Notes: a model not told the origin generated them from the letters alone. A stretch of DNA of 64,000 nt from Tolypocladium sp. Sup5 PDA-1 (GCA_000750105.3 JPHH03000043.1:1-64000); one strand, 5' to 3'; positions 13,490 to 24,644 are shown, counted from the first letter of the stretch. Program-made: numbers and translations.

Positions 13490-16300
13490 CTAATTATCTA
13501 TATCTAATAACTACTAGCTATTAGGCCCTTTAATAAACTTCTTAATATATTCCCTTATAATTATTTTATCGAGTTTAATCCTATTAAGTATCTATAGTCT
13601 ATATATACTAGAAAAAGGGGCTCGAGATATAATACGAAAAGGGCTAGTCTAATATATCTATAGCTTTACTACTTCTAAGAGATTATTTAATCTCCTTATA
13701 TTATATACTAGGATAATATCCCCTAGGTTTAAGGCGTCTTTTCTAATAATATAATAATTCTGCTTATTAGTCTAGTCTACGAGCTACTTATAGAAGGCTA
13801 TTACTTTTATATAGGCCTTTTCGATATCTTTAGCCTTACGGGCTAGTATCTATACGTATATATTAAAGAGATCTATTAATAATATAACCTTATCTTAGTT
13901 AATAAGACGCTATATAGGATTTTCTACTTCTAGTAGTAAAATTAGCTCTTATTTATATATTAGGTAAAAGGGGGATATTCTATATAAGTAGCGGACTATT
14001 ATATAGTTAGCGAGGACTACTTAATTAAGTAGACGAAGCTATTTCCCCTTCTACCTTTATATCGCGATTATTTTAGCTATAGAAGAGACTAAAATCTAAT
14101 ACCTAACCTTAACTTATAAGTTTACTTTAGGATTATATACTAAGATTAGGATAACCTTTATACTAAGGCCCTTAAGGATAGTCCTAAAGTTTAACTTTAT
14201 CTTAGGCCCCTTATTTATAATAGCTTATATTATAATACTATACCTATAGATAATAAATAGCGCGAACTTAATTATCGCCCTTATTAATAGCTTAGGTACT
14301 AGTTTAACCTTAACCTACCCTATAAGGTTATAGCAGGCTTCTATTAAGTAAAGGATCCTATTATTAAAGGGAATATATTAATAATTAAAGTATACCTTAC
14401 TTATAGGATATCCTAGAATAGTTAGTACTATAAGCTCCTATAGCCTCTAAGGAGTAAATTTCTAGTATAGCTTATATATTATAATAACTACTAAGATATT
14501 ATTCTATAAGGTCTATTACTAGTACTTATCCCTTAAGAACTAGTATATAACTTCTTATCCTTTATAACTAAGCTAAGACTAATAGCTTTATATTAGTTAG
14601 GTTTATTCTCTTATATTATTAATAATAAGTCCTAGTCCTTATCCCTCTTAGCTTAGGTATACCTATAATTTCTATCCTTTTATAAAGAACTTTCTATATC
14701 TCTTCTATAGGGCTCTATACTCTATGCTATTTATACTAGATAGTTTCTATAATATCTAGAGGTAATTAGCTATTCTTCGAGACTTATTAAAGTAAATTCC
14801 TTCTAACTTAGTATTAGTAACTATATTAAGGTAAAAGTTAACGAACTCCTCGATATCTCTTTTAGCTACCTTATCTACTATATTAGAAGGTCCTTCTAGT
14901 ATATAAGAGAGCCCGTTTATTATATTATTCTTAGTCCTAGCTATATAATAGACTATAAAGTTAAAAAGGAAGATATAGCTAACCTAGCGAGTAACGAGGG
15001 CTCTTAATATATCTTTAATAGCTCCCTTTAACTAATCTATAAGAACCTAGGCATTAGTTTTAAGGGTAAAATAGACTTTATATAAATAGCTCTATAGCCT
15101 CTATAAGGCGTATAAGATAGCCTTATATTCCCTCTTTATTATATTATAGCTACTTTCTAACTTAGACTAATAGCTACTTTTAAATCTAACGGGATGCCTT
15201 TTCCCTTTAATAACCTATATAAGTATAGCTCCCTATCCCTTTAGGCTAGTATCGTATATTAGAATTACCTCCCTATATCCTTCCCTAAGGTATAGGTAGA
15301 TTAGGATTAAGGGCTCGCTAATAGCCTTTTTTAATATATCTATTGCTACTTATTATTCCTTAGCCTAGACCTAGTCTACGCTCTTCTTAAGTAAGAGGGT
15401 AAGCGGCCTCGCTAATTATATAAAGTATCTAATCTAAATTCGATAATATTTAATAATCCTAAGAAAAGACCTTACTTCTATAATATCTTAATAGCTTATT
15501 TACTTAAGGATCTTCTTAATCTTAGATTCTATAGGGCTCTTACCGCTTATATTATAGAGATACCCTATAATCTTAGTAGCTTATTAATAGAACTATAATT
15601 TTATAGTAGAAATTATATACTTAGTAAGTTTAATATTTAAGAGAACTTTATTAAGGTTAGTAAGGTATTCTAAGATATATTTATAGACCCTTAGTAAGGT
15701 TTCCTTATTATTGTATATCTCGTTAAGCCCCTGAACTACTATATTATCTAGAAAAGCTCGGTAAATATATAGAATTAGGTTAAAGAGGATATAAATTATA
15801 ACTCTTATAAACTAGGCTATTAAATTCATTCCTCCTTAAGGGAGTATATATATCCGTAATAGACCTAGGGGTATAGAGAAGGTTATAAGGTCCTAACTTA
15901 TCTAGTCTAAGGGAACCTAGTTATATCTAGAGAAGAAATCTAGTAAGGATAAGATCTTATATATTAAGAAGTTATTATTAAATTTATCTATACTTAATAA
16001 GATAAAGGTATCTCTAATTATAACTTTATTTAACTAGGTTATAGAATTAATTAGTCTAAGCCCTCTATCCTTTTTAATAACTAGAAAGTAAGGGTTATAG
16101 TAAGGGCTATAAGATTCTTTTAGTATCCCTTTATTAAGATAAGACTTTAGAAGCTCGATAACTTTCGCCTCTAAGCCCTAAGGGATAGGGATATTCCTTA
16201 CTTACTATACCTTATAGTCTACGGTCTTAATAACTTACGGAGGGGCTATAGCTAAATCGACCTTTCTATATTTTACGAAGTCCTAGGCAAGGGTAGCCTC
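13490..16300 (-). pseudogene. RIP-disrupted gypsy pol (RT, RNase H, integrase) of the 13.3 kb element
   Basis: On the minus strand, reverse transcriptase is readable near 15,700-15,950: LDFFSRYN, then a LPQG-like segment, then FLDNIV at 15,737-15,754 in place of the catalytic LDD (the second Asp codon reads AAT, a G to A change). Near 13,560-13,760 the integrase C-terminal GPY/F module is clear (GDIILVYN, later a T-x-PFRIIS-like segment and ARxYIKKF). RNase H and the integrase core must lie between but are too degraded to delimit. No chromodomain follows the GPY/F module, unlike gypsy copy 1. Limits are approximate. Confidence 0.7.
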
Positions 16301-19300
16301 TTAATTAAATAAGAGTTTAAGTAGGATTTCCTTCTCTTTTAGTTAGAAGAACCTATTAACTTAGCCTATAATATTAATAATCTACTCTCTATATAGTTAT
16401 ATTCCCTTTTCTATAGCTAAGAATTTACTAACTAAGTATTTTATAAATAGTCCTTTAATATTAAGGCGGGCTTTTATAGATTCCTACTTCTTTATCTTTT
16501 AATAAGGGTCTCTCTTAAGAACGGAGCTATCGGAAAGGATATTATCTTTAGGATAAACTTTAACTCCTTTCCTTTTAAAGAGTATATTAACTATAGGACT
16601 ATCTATTATAGTCTTTCTAACCTAGTCTCTCTTAATAGATTATTGTAAATTAATTAGCTCGTCTCTCTTTTCCTTTAGGGTTGCCTAATATTACTAAATA
16701 GCGCTTTTAATTAGTAAGCTCGAGATATCTCGCGCGGCTTCGTGCTTAACTAATAATACGATCTAGTTATTCCTTTTAAGCGGGATATCCCTTATAAGGA
16801 TCTCTTAACTAGCTATATCTAAGACTAGTAGTTCTATTACTATAGGCTTCCTTCCTCCTTTTAGGAATTCGACTATATTAGCTTTACTAGGGTTTTCTTA
16901 TAAGAGCTCGTTATTATATTATTACTTAATAAGTCTTATTACTAGAGTAATAATCTAGATTATCCCTATTTAATAACGAATATATATATCCCTATTCCTT
17001 AGCAAGTAATCGAACGTTAGTTAAGTTATATAGATAAATAGTATTCCTAAGATTAGAGGTATTAGTATACTATTAGGTAAGATATAGAGGCGGATAGGTA
17101 TCTAGGCGCTACTTATATATAGGTTTATTATTACTTCTTTATATATCTTAATAGGGTCGCTAGAGTATAACCTTATAGACGCGGTAATTAACGTAATCTT
17201 AAGACTATATACTTCTATATATCTCTTATTAATTAAGTTTCCCTTAGAGCTAGAGTTAATTAATATACTTAGTAATAGCGCTAAGGATAATCCTAACCTA
17301 ACTTATATCCTTAGCAAGTCTTATATATACTTTAATAAGTATCCTTATAATATAATTATAATTACTAGAGGTACTAGAACTATATTTACCTTAGGCCCTA
17401 TAGCCTCTTAGCTTTTATAGATATATTTAGCTATCCCTAAAAGTTTAGTACTATAGATTAAATATACTATCTCTATAAGTTTATAAAAATAGTTTTCTTC
17501 GTCTCTTATAGAGCTTAGGTTAATATTAGATAGTTACCTCTTTATATAAGCTATTATAGTATTATAGATAAAGATATTAAGCCTCTCCCTTAACTCGTCT
17601 AGCAAGGACCCTATATAGTTAGCGTTTTAAGGGATAAAGGCTATAGTAATAATCCTACTAGGCTTTATCTTGCCCTTTTCCTTAGTTTCTCGCTAAACTT
17701 CTTCTACCCCTTTAGCCTTATTAATATAAGAGTCTCCGATTATCTATCTAAGTTATAGTATATGCTTAACTAGGTTATTAAGCGGTATCGGGACCTTCTT
17801 ATATATAACTTCTCGTATAATACTCTCGAGGAAGCGTTTATACTTTAACTCTAGGTTAAAGTAAGGTTTAAAGTATATAGGCACCTTCCCTATCCTATTA
17901 GTACTATCTATCTTTTTAATCCCTCGCGGTACTTCTAAGTTAGGGATAAATAATAGGTTTAGGGTTAGGACTATATAGGCTAGTAATACTATTTATTTAC
18001 GAGCTTCTTCGCCCTCCTATCTTTATCTCTTTCGATCGTGCTCTATAGTATCTATACTAATAGTAATAGTATAGATAGCTTCCCCCTTATCTTAGACCGA
18101 TTCTAAGTCCTTCTTAAAGATAATTATAGAGGTCTTACTTACTTCTATATTTTACTTAGGCTAAGAGGTAATATTAGCGGTTTCGAGTAATTTAGGGCTT
18201 TATATAGCCCTTAAATAGCCTATTATAAACTTATCGAGGATCTCTTTTTCTTTAAAGGTTAGCTCTTAGTCTAGCTACTAACTTAAGGGTAGCTACTTAG
18301 CTTATAAAATACGGGGAGAGGTAAAGTACTCTAGGTAGGCCTCGATTTAATAGATTACTAGTTATCGAATATAAGTACTATAAGCGATAAACTATTAAAC
18401 TAGTACTAGAATAATTATATTTACTTTATTTATATAGCTAATACTTATAACTATTATCTCTATATTAAAAATATATAGCCTAATACTAGAATCGTGCCTA
18501 TATTTAAGGCAAGTAGGAGGAAGGTAGCTATTAGGGCTAGTATAGTATTAATAATACTATTCCCTCTTTTAGTAATTATTAGAGACTATATTAATATAGG
18601 GCTTATCCTATTAGTTATAATTAGATAATTCCTAGAATTAGATAGAGGAATTAGTAATCTAGCCTCTATTTAGGGCTTAAGCGCTACTACTCGCATAATC
18701 CTCCTTTACTCGATAACTATCTTATATAAGTAAGTTCCTTATCTTATCTATAGCTTTTATAAACTCCTTAATAAAGTTAATTTTTATATTTATAAGCTAG
18801 GAGGTTAAGTCTTTAACCTAAGTCTATAGATCTAATAGTCTTATCCCGATTACTATTATAGGCTTTATATATCTTTGCCCGAAAGTTATCTTTAATTTAG
18901 AGGGTATAAAGGTATTATAGTATTCCTCTTAAATTATACTTCCTAGGTTTATAAATACGAGAGTAGTTATATCTATATATTCTATATCTAGGCGAGGCTT
19001 AAGGTAGCTTTAAATATAATCTATAAGCTAAGCATACCCTATTATAATTATCTAGTCTAAGGTATAACTATGCTTTTCTATAATAGCGATATTAAGCTCC
19101 TTAGGCATAGCGTAGTATATATCTCGAGACTATAAATCGCTCTTCTTCTAGTTAACTAGCTTAACCTTATGCTAGAGGTAGGTATATTACTTAAGCTAGT
19201 CCTTTACCTCTTCTATAGTTCTAGGATATTTAGTATTATAATAAGTAAGCTAAGTCTAGGTAATCTCGCGTTAGTCTATATCTTAAGTATAGTATTCCTT

Positions 19301-20328
19301 TACTAAGGTATCTTTAGCTTCTTCCTAGCTAAGACCGTTAACGAGGACCTTTATACGAGCTACTTCTTTTAGAGAGATATAGCCCTTAAGCTAGGCGACC
19401 TTTTTATTATCCCTAATATAGTAGGCTAATATCTCTCTCTTAAACTTATAAAGGAACTTAGTAATATCCTTACTAGTAAAGGTCCTAACTATAGGGCGTT
19501 AGATCTACCTTATAGCAATAGTATCTCTAATAACTCTTCTAAAGTATTCTAAGTCTATTCCCGCGAAGGGTCCTATTATATTACTATTAATAGGGTTAGT
19601 AGAGTCTATTAACTTTAGTCTTACTAGCGCTATTATCTATTCTAGTCTCTTTAAAGGTAATATATAAAGGGTAACTTAAAAAGATAAGGTTAAGCTAATA
19701 TCTTAGTCTTCCTCTTTTTCTATCCCTACTCCTTCTTTATCTCGGTCGCCTTTATATTATCCTTATTTCTTATCCTTTACTCTAATAGTTCTTAGTTCCT
19801 ATATTATCCTATAAAACGAGGTATAAGTTACTACTACCCTTACTAAGAGAATAATACTCTATAATATCTACTAAACTAAGGCCTAGCTTATAAGGACTAG
19901 GAGAAAATCCTACTTATTATAATCGAGGAACTATTTATTCTTAGTTAAAATAGGCGATATATTTATTAAGTAAGATAGTCTAGCCCTTATATAGACTTCG
20001 TTATCGAGGTATAAAGGATTTCCTAGTAAGTAACTTTATAACTTACTACGAGGCTTTTTTACTAAAATAGCCCGCTTTCTCCCTATATTTGCTTTATACC
20101 TAAAGCTCTTCCTCGCGTCCTAGCGGCTAAGTAAGGCGTTATTTCCTAATATCGTCTTCATATAAATAATAGTCGTATTATTCTATAATACCTTAATTTT
20201 AGGCCTCTACTATAATAGGCTTATCGTAGTATAGAGTTTTTATTCTCCTCTTTTATCGGTAAAGTTCTCGTAATAGCTAAAAGGTACTCTTATCGATTAA
20301 GAAAAGTTATTTACGCCCTAAAAACTAG
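16301..20328 (-). other. Upstream (protease/gag side) interior of the 13.3 kb element, unresolved
   Basis: By position this should carry protease and gag on the minus strand, between the 5' LTR at 20,329-20,896 and reverse transcriptase. RIP has left too many substitutions for a zinc knuckle or DSG signature to be placed with confidence. Just inside the 5' LTR, a CTAG (ancestrally perhaps CTGG) could be the start of a TGG-type primer binding site. Confidence 0.45.
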
Positions 20329-20896
20329 TTTTATTAAGGGAGAATAAATATACTAAAGGCTAAGTATAACGATTATTATATAAGTTATAGAGTTAGTCCC
20401 TGCCTAAGAAATTAGCTATTAGTTAGTAACACGAGTCGTCGTATAAGTTAGTGCGCTACTTAACGTATAAGATAAGATAGGTATCCCTGTATAAGCTAGA
20501 GCGACCGTTGCTATATAAGTTAGAGCGACTATTGCTATATAAGTTAGAGCGACTATCTCCGTATAAGTTAGAATATTAGTATAGCGGCGTATAATCTATA
20601 AATTAGCGCTTATATAAATAGGTCTTTATATTATATAAGTTAAAGGTAAAGAGGTAAGGAGAGGCAACTATAGCTATCTTAAAAATATAGGAGGAATTAA
20701 CTTGGATTTTTTATTATTAGAATCTCGAAAGCTTATAAATATTACGACTTACATCGATGCGTGCATAGGGGACTATCTATTTATAGGGACATAGACGTCT
20801 CTCTTATACCTATAGACTCGCTAGGCGTCCTAATATTCCTCTACTTTTTTATATTTTCCGTTTTTCTAGTTAGGGGTCTGCACTAATACCCTAATA
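20329..20896 (-). repeat. 5' LTR of the 13.3 kb element
   Basis: It is a direct repeat of 7,620-8,189. It retains more C and G at shared sites (for example CGAGTCGTCGTATAAG against CGAGTTATTATATAAG at the other end), so it is less RIP-altered. It contains the same threefold expansion of the 24-bp subrepeat at about 20,490-20,575; the related LTR at 31,228 has only one unit. Confidence 0.88.
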
Positions 20897-20901
20897 AAGT
20901 A

Positions 20902-21322
20902 TACTTATATTTAAGTAATAAATAGCTAGAGTATTCCTATAATACTATTAAAGGGTTAGGGTATCTTTAGTTTAAGGATCTCTCCTAGGTCCTTTCCCTT
21001 AATAATAGTATTAGTAAGGGAATAAAGCTTATTAACCTAGGTTTAGTATATCTTAGTCTATTCCTCCTAGAGGGTAGCTAAGTTATTAATTTATCGCTAA
21101 AGATAGTAAACTTTATCCTAGAGTTCCTTATTTATATCTAGGGTATCGTTATCTAACTCATTATCTAAGATTTCTATTTTATTAATAGGTTTCGTAAGGG
21201 GTAGTAATGCCTTCCCCTAGGGGTTAGTACTCGATCTAGGTTTAGTTAGTAGTACTATTTCGATAGTATTAAGTATTACTTAGGGTAATGCTATAACCTT
21301 CTAAATAAGAGCTTTTAATATA
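20902..21322 (-). pseudogene. N-terminal gag fragment of gypsy copy 2
   Basis: On the minus strand, directly downstream of the LTR at 21,323-21,740, one frame reads as a gag N-terminus: a helix-forming segment (IEILDNELDND and following) near 21,110-21,180, then a QTKIY..VNKLYSLTN segment, then a PQPF-like motif and a GIL-x-LFIT-x-I-x-VYF motif near 20,902-20,960. The last resembles the capsid start of many fungal gypsy gags. Stops are TAG/TAA. The frame ends where the 13.3 kb element begins. Confidence 0.6.
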
Positions 21323-21740
21323 TAATAGTTTAGGTTCCTAAGGGATAAACTAGTAGGTTTATATTAGTAGGTAAGGTTAGGGCGTAGCGCTAGGCTAGTC
21401 TTATTACGATAGTAATAGATCGAATATCCTAGATAGTAGATCGTAACCAAAGAGTATTATTAAAAGCTAGCGAGGTATCTATGCTATAGTAAGGAAATTA
21501 GGGGGTCCTATATACTGCCCGTGATCCTTCGGATCACCGAGGATCGCCTAGATTATCCCCATGATCCCGTCGCGACCGATAAGCCGGATCGCATAGGCTC
21601 GCCTAGATCATCTACATAATCCTAGTAATCCCGGCGATCCTTCGCCCATTAGTTCGTCGTGCCGACCATTGTTCCGTGCAGGCTGCATTAGCGCCTGCAC
21701 AGCCGGTCCATCCCGTGGCCCGTCAGCCCGGGTCGTAACA
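21323..21740 (-). repeat. 5' LTR of gypsy copy 2, inverted relative to copy 1
   Basis: Read on the minus strand it starts TGTTACGACC at 21,740 and follows the LTR at 6,182-6,567 to its end, with an added GATC-rich palindromic section near 21,530-21,640. A gag-like frame downstream on the same strand indicates a 5' LTR rather than a solo LTR. Confidence 0.8.
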
Positions 21741-22030
21741 TCAGGCACTGCTTAGGCGCTGCTAGGTTAAAGCGGCGATAGCTTAGGAACATAACTAAGG
21801 AAGGAAATTCTAGATGTCGAGATTCGTGTTGTATATTAGACTATTATATTAGTAGCTACTATGCGTCTTCTGAGTTACGTTAAAGTGCTATGTGGTTAAG
21901 ATTGCTTGGGCCGCTACGGAGACTTAGTCCCGTCGGCATGACCTAGTACGACCGCGCCGCGCGACTAATATAGCGACTGCGTACTAATAGTAAAGCCAAT
22001 ATGCTACTAGATATATAAGGAATTAGGTTT
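21741..22030. other. Boundary between the RIP block and coding-like DNA; nothing recognised
   Basis: Base composition changes across these 290 bases from TA-dominated to mixed. No target-site duplication partner for the LTR at 21,740 and no gene were found. Confidence 0.5.
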
Positions 22031-22816
22031 CTACATAGGCAAGTGTATGAGACTTCTCCGATCTTCAGCCCGCAAAGTGGCAATTTGATTGAGAAAGGCA
22101 GCTTCACGTTTGGCAATTCTCTTTGACGCAGACGGCGCGCCTTGGTCGTGAGTTGACTCTGGCTGAGGCTGAGAGATGTCGGGGGTCGTAGGAGACTGAG
22201 GTCTTGAAGAGGTGCTTGGAGTTTCCGCGCATGTTATCCCGTGCCGGTGAAGGCGCGGTTTGCCTTGCGTTCGATGTGACAGGGTCTTTCCCGATGGCAG
22301 GCGCATGGATTTGTCTGTGTCGACAAAGGTATCATTCCAGCGCTCGGGTAGACATTCGATATTCCCGCCATCGCTGCCTTCAGAGGTAGAGCCGAAGTCA
22401 TAAAATCTCTGAGCTCGGAACCTTTAACTTAAAATATCAATTTTGCAATGCCCTTTGCCTGTCATATGTTGCTGCGCTGCTTGAGCACTGATTCGCTGGG
22501 AGCCACAGTACAAACACTTGAAGTAGCCGAATATGACGAGATGGAAGTAGTCGATCAGGGTTTCAGAGTCGACTATCAGATGGCACATGTCAGATATGAT
22601 AAGACCATGCCTCTTGAGCATATGCTCAAGATTCTCATCAAGGCCTGTGCTGCAGCTTTTGCAGAAGAGGCACTGCATAGGGTCAAATTCGATTTCCGGC
22701 TTTCTCAGGTCCCAGCTATCTTCGTCGACAGACAACAAGGACAAACCCTCTTCAATGAGCCTGATAAAATAGTGATCACGAGTAAATTCAGAAATGTGAC
22801 CATTGTTAACCGACAT
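22031..22816 (-). pseudogene. Rei1/ZNF622-like C2H2 zinc-finger gene, interrupted by one stop
   Basis: The reading frame from 22,816 carries two C2H2-type fingers spaced as in the zf-C2H2_2 region of Rei1/Reh1 (cytosolic 60S ribosomal biogenesis factors): CLFC..LEHMLKRHG at residues 49-71, then CLYC...QQHMTGKGHC ending near residue 124. A TAA stop at 22,424-22,426 ends the first 130 residues, but the same frame continues to a TAG at 22,031. The continuation has further Rei1-like features (FYDFGS, then LPSGKTLSHR and a basic KRIAKREA segment). A single CAA to TAA change, a RIP-type event, would explain the break. The N-terminal finger of the family is missing. An upstream frame beginning MTETPDAQ at 22,946 could be a first exon joined by an intron. 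It is probably a degenerate paralogue, not the cell's main Rei1. Confidence 0.7.
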
Positions 22817-23097
22817 TGTACCACTTGTTTTGTGACATTCTCCATGATTCAGATTTTAAATCAACTTGCTTCGTCATGAGAGGATCAAGAGTCTCGAAGC
22901 TCGGGCCTGGTGATAAAGTATACTGTGCGTCTGGAGTCTCGGTCATTTCCGTAGTATCACCGTACCTCAAGTTGCCTGTTGTTCCAGCGAGATACCAGTC
23001 ATGAATTTCACACTTCGAGGGGGAAAACTTATGGTCGTCGGCTGCCGGATGTGGGGGGTCCCCAGTGACGGGGAACCCGACCGATTTGAGTCCCCCC
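22817..23097. other. Short interval between the zinc-finger relic and the Tc1 element
   Basis: It may contain the first exon of the zinc-finger relic on the minus strand (ATG at 22,946). Otherwise nothing was recognised apart from a short GC-rich inverted motif near 23,050-23,090 (GGGGTCCCC). Confidence 0.4.
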
Positions 23098-23099
23098 TA

Positions 23100-23128
23100 C
23101 GGAGGTCGCTTTCAAAATAGTTGTCCAG
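23100..23128 (+). repeat. Left terminal inverted repeat of the Tc1/mariner element
   Basis: It is 29 bp starting CGGAGGTCGC, exactly inverted at 24,614-24,642. Inside it, between about 23,140 and 23,200, GAATCCCTG recurs three times, possibly transposase-binding subrepeats. Confidence 0.92.
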
Positions 23129-23281
23129 ACAGGGGGGCAAATCCCTGCTCGAATCCCTGTTCAATTGATTGAATCCCTGCACGTAAGGGCGGTGAATCGT
23201 GCTAGGAACCACCGCACATATTTTGTAAGGTAACTTTCCCCTCCTCATTCGTGTAAACCACGCATCTTGTTCCCAATCGCC

Positions 23282-24599
23282 ATGGCCCCAACTCAAGATA
23301 TCGCAACGAGGGCCTTTGTGCTTGGGCTAAAGTGTTGCGGCACGAGTACTACTGAGGCTGCCTCTATCTCGGGGGTCTCTATCCGTCAGGTCAACCGTAT
23401 CTATGCTAGGGCACTTAAGCGTGGATTCGATCCAAGCTGCCGGCCCGTGAATATCAAGGATGACTTTGTTAAGGATGAACCTCGCCCCGGGCGCCCGTCG
23501 AAGCAAACGAAAGAAATGCAAGAGAAGATCGTGAGCAAGGTCCGCCGCGATAGGTATGGGAGAGACAAGACGTGCGCTGATATCTCTGGGGAGCTTAGTG
23601 CTGAGGGGATTCCCGTTTCCTCTGTTACGGTGTGGCGGGTTATGAAAAAGCTCGGGTATAATAAGACGAAGCCGACGAGGAAGCCTAGATTATCGAAGAA
23701 GATGAGAACGGATCGTCTACGCTGGTGCCTTGAGCGTAAGGACTGGACCCTTGAGGATTGGAAGAATGTTATTTGGTCTGACGAGACCTCCGTCGTCTTA
23801 CTCCATCGCAGAGGCAGCTATCGCGTTTGGCGGAAGAGCGACGAGGCGTTCGTAAAGAGCTGCATTCGTGAGCGATGGAAAGGCTCTTCTGAATTTATGT
23901 TCTGGGGTTGCTTTTCCTATGATCGGAAGGGCCCTGCGCATTGCTGGTCTCCGGAGACTGCGCAAGAGAAGAAAGCCGCTACGGAAACGATCGAGAAGAT
24001 GAACGAAGAGCTCGAGTCTGCCGCAAAGGAGAAATGGGAGCTTGAGAATTCGATGAGACGATTGAACCTACGCCAACTTCCTGGAAAGAAACCCTCGTGG
24101 CGATGGAATTCAAAAAAACGGCAAGCTCACACGCCGCAAGGGGTCAGGGATCGATTGGTATCAGTACCAGAAGAAGATCCTTATCCCGAAGCTCTTCCCT
24201 TTTGCGAAGGAATGCGCAACGGACCGGCCGGGCACGCTCGTTCAAGAAGACAAGGCTCCGGCACACAGTCATTACATCCAGCAGCAGGTCTATGACCTTC
24301 ATCAAATCCAACGACTCCTTTGGTGCGGCAACTCTCCCGATCTCAACGCAATTGAGCCAGCCTGGCCTTGGATGAAGAGACGCACTACGAGCAAGGGGGC
24401 CCCGAAGAACCGGCAAGAAGCTATTACGGCTTGGAACGCCGCATGGAAAGAGCTGCCGCAAGACCGTATCCAAGCTTGGATTGAGAGAATCCTAAGGCAT
24501 GTACAAATGATAATGGAGCTTGAGGGAGGAAACGAGTACAAGGAAGGCAGGGGACTAACCCCTGCTAAATTAGGTGGGGGCGTTCCTAATATAGCTTAG
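23282..24599 (+). pseudogene. Tc1/mariner transposase (DDE), frameshifted
   Basis: From ATG 23,282 the frame has an N-terminal helix-turn-helix (residues about 10-50), a second HTH-like region ending VTVWRVMKKLGY, and the first catalytic Asp in WSDET (residue 167). Family similarity then continues into a coiled-coil-like KEKWELEN region, but near 24,112-24,118, a run of seven A, the correct frame shifts by +1. The downstream frame supplies the second Asp (VQEDKAPAH, near 24,240-24,266) and the third acidic residue (NSPDLNAIEPAW), and ends at TAG 24,597-24,599. One extra base in the A run explains this. The unshifted frame runs open to 24,295 by chance but lacks the last two catalytic residues. 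A sequencing error in the homopolymer cannot be excluded. Confidence 0.85.
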
Positions 24600-24613
24600 C
24601 GGTAGTTTCAGCG

Positions 24614-24642
24614 CTGGACAACTATTTTGAAAGCGACCTCCG
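24614..24642 (-). repeat. Right terminal inverted repeat of the Tc1/mariner element
   Basis: Exact inverse of 23,100-23,128, followed by TA at 24,643-24,644. Confidence 0.92.
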
Positions 24643-24644
24643 TA

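Larger units (their letters stand above)
7620..20896 (-). mobile_element. 13.3 kb gypsy-type LTR retrotransposon, RIP-inactivated, nested
   Basis: Two direct repeats of about 570 bp (7,620-8,189 and 20,329-20,896) flank 12.1 kb. Read on the minus strand, the LTR starts TGTTAGGG-like, and the sequence just upstream of the downstream LTR is a polypurine tract (AAGGAGGAGTT, complement of 8,190-8,200). This fixes the coding strand as minus. Gypsy reverse transcriptase and the integrase GPY/F module are readable on that strand. At 13.3 kb it is longer than most fungal gypsy elements (roughly 5-8 kb), mainly because 5.3 kb lies between the end of pol and the 3' LTR. Its flanks do not match: gypsy-1 LTR on the left, gypsy-1 gag on the right. 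Confidence 0.85.
1..21990. repeat. RIP-mutated, AT-rich retrotransposon block
   Basis: The block is strikingly AT-rich, dominated by TA dinucleotides, and poor in CpA and TpG. Stops in recognisable retroelement frames are TAA or TAG, as expected when CAA, CAG and TGG codons undergo RIP (C to T in CpA, on either strand). The direction is confirmed by comparing the LTR at 31,228-31,723, which keeps CA and TG, with its copies at 7,620 and 20,329, where the same sites read TA. GC content recovers by about 22,000, where coding-like sequence begins. RIP and heterochromatin are inferred from the sequence alone. No intact gene was recognised in the block. Confidence 0.9.
23098..24644 (+). mobile_element. 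Tc1/mariner-type DNA transposon with perfect terminal inverted repeats
   Basis: Both ends are delimited directly: 23,100-23,128 is the exact reverse complement of 24,614-24,642 (29 bp), and each is flanked outward by TA (23,098-23,099 and 24,643-24,644), the expected Tc1/mariner target duplication. The element is 1,543 bp without the TAs and carries one transposase reading region on the plus strand. Perfect repeats and no obvious RIP suggest a recent insertion. Because the transposase is frameshifted, this copy is probably non-autonomous but might still be moved by a transposase supplied elsewhere. Confidence 0.93.

Noticed and set aside
23140..23200. Triple GAATCCCTG taken as a tRNA B-box region or a CRISPR-like array
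   Set aside because: No cloverleaf can be formed, and three 9-bp repeats at uneven spacing inside a transposon end are better explained as subterminal repeats.
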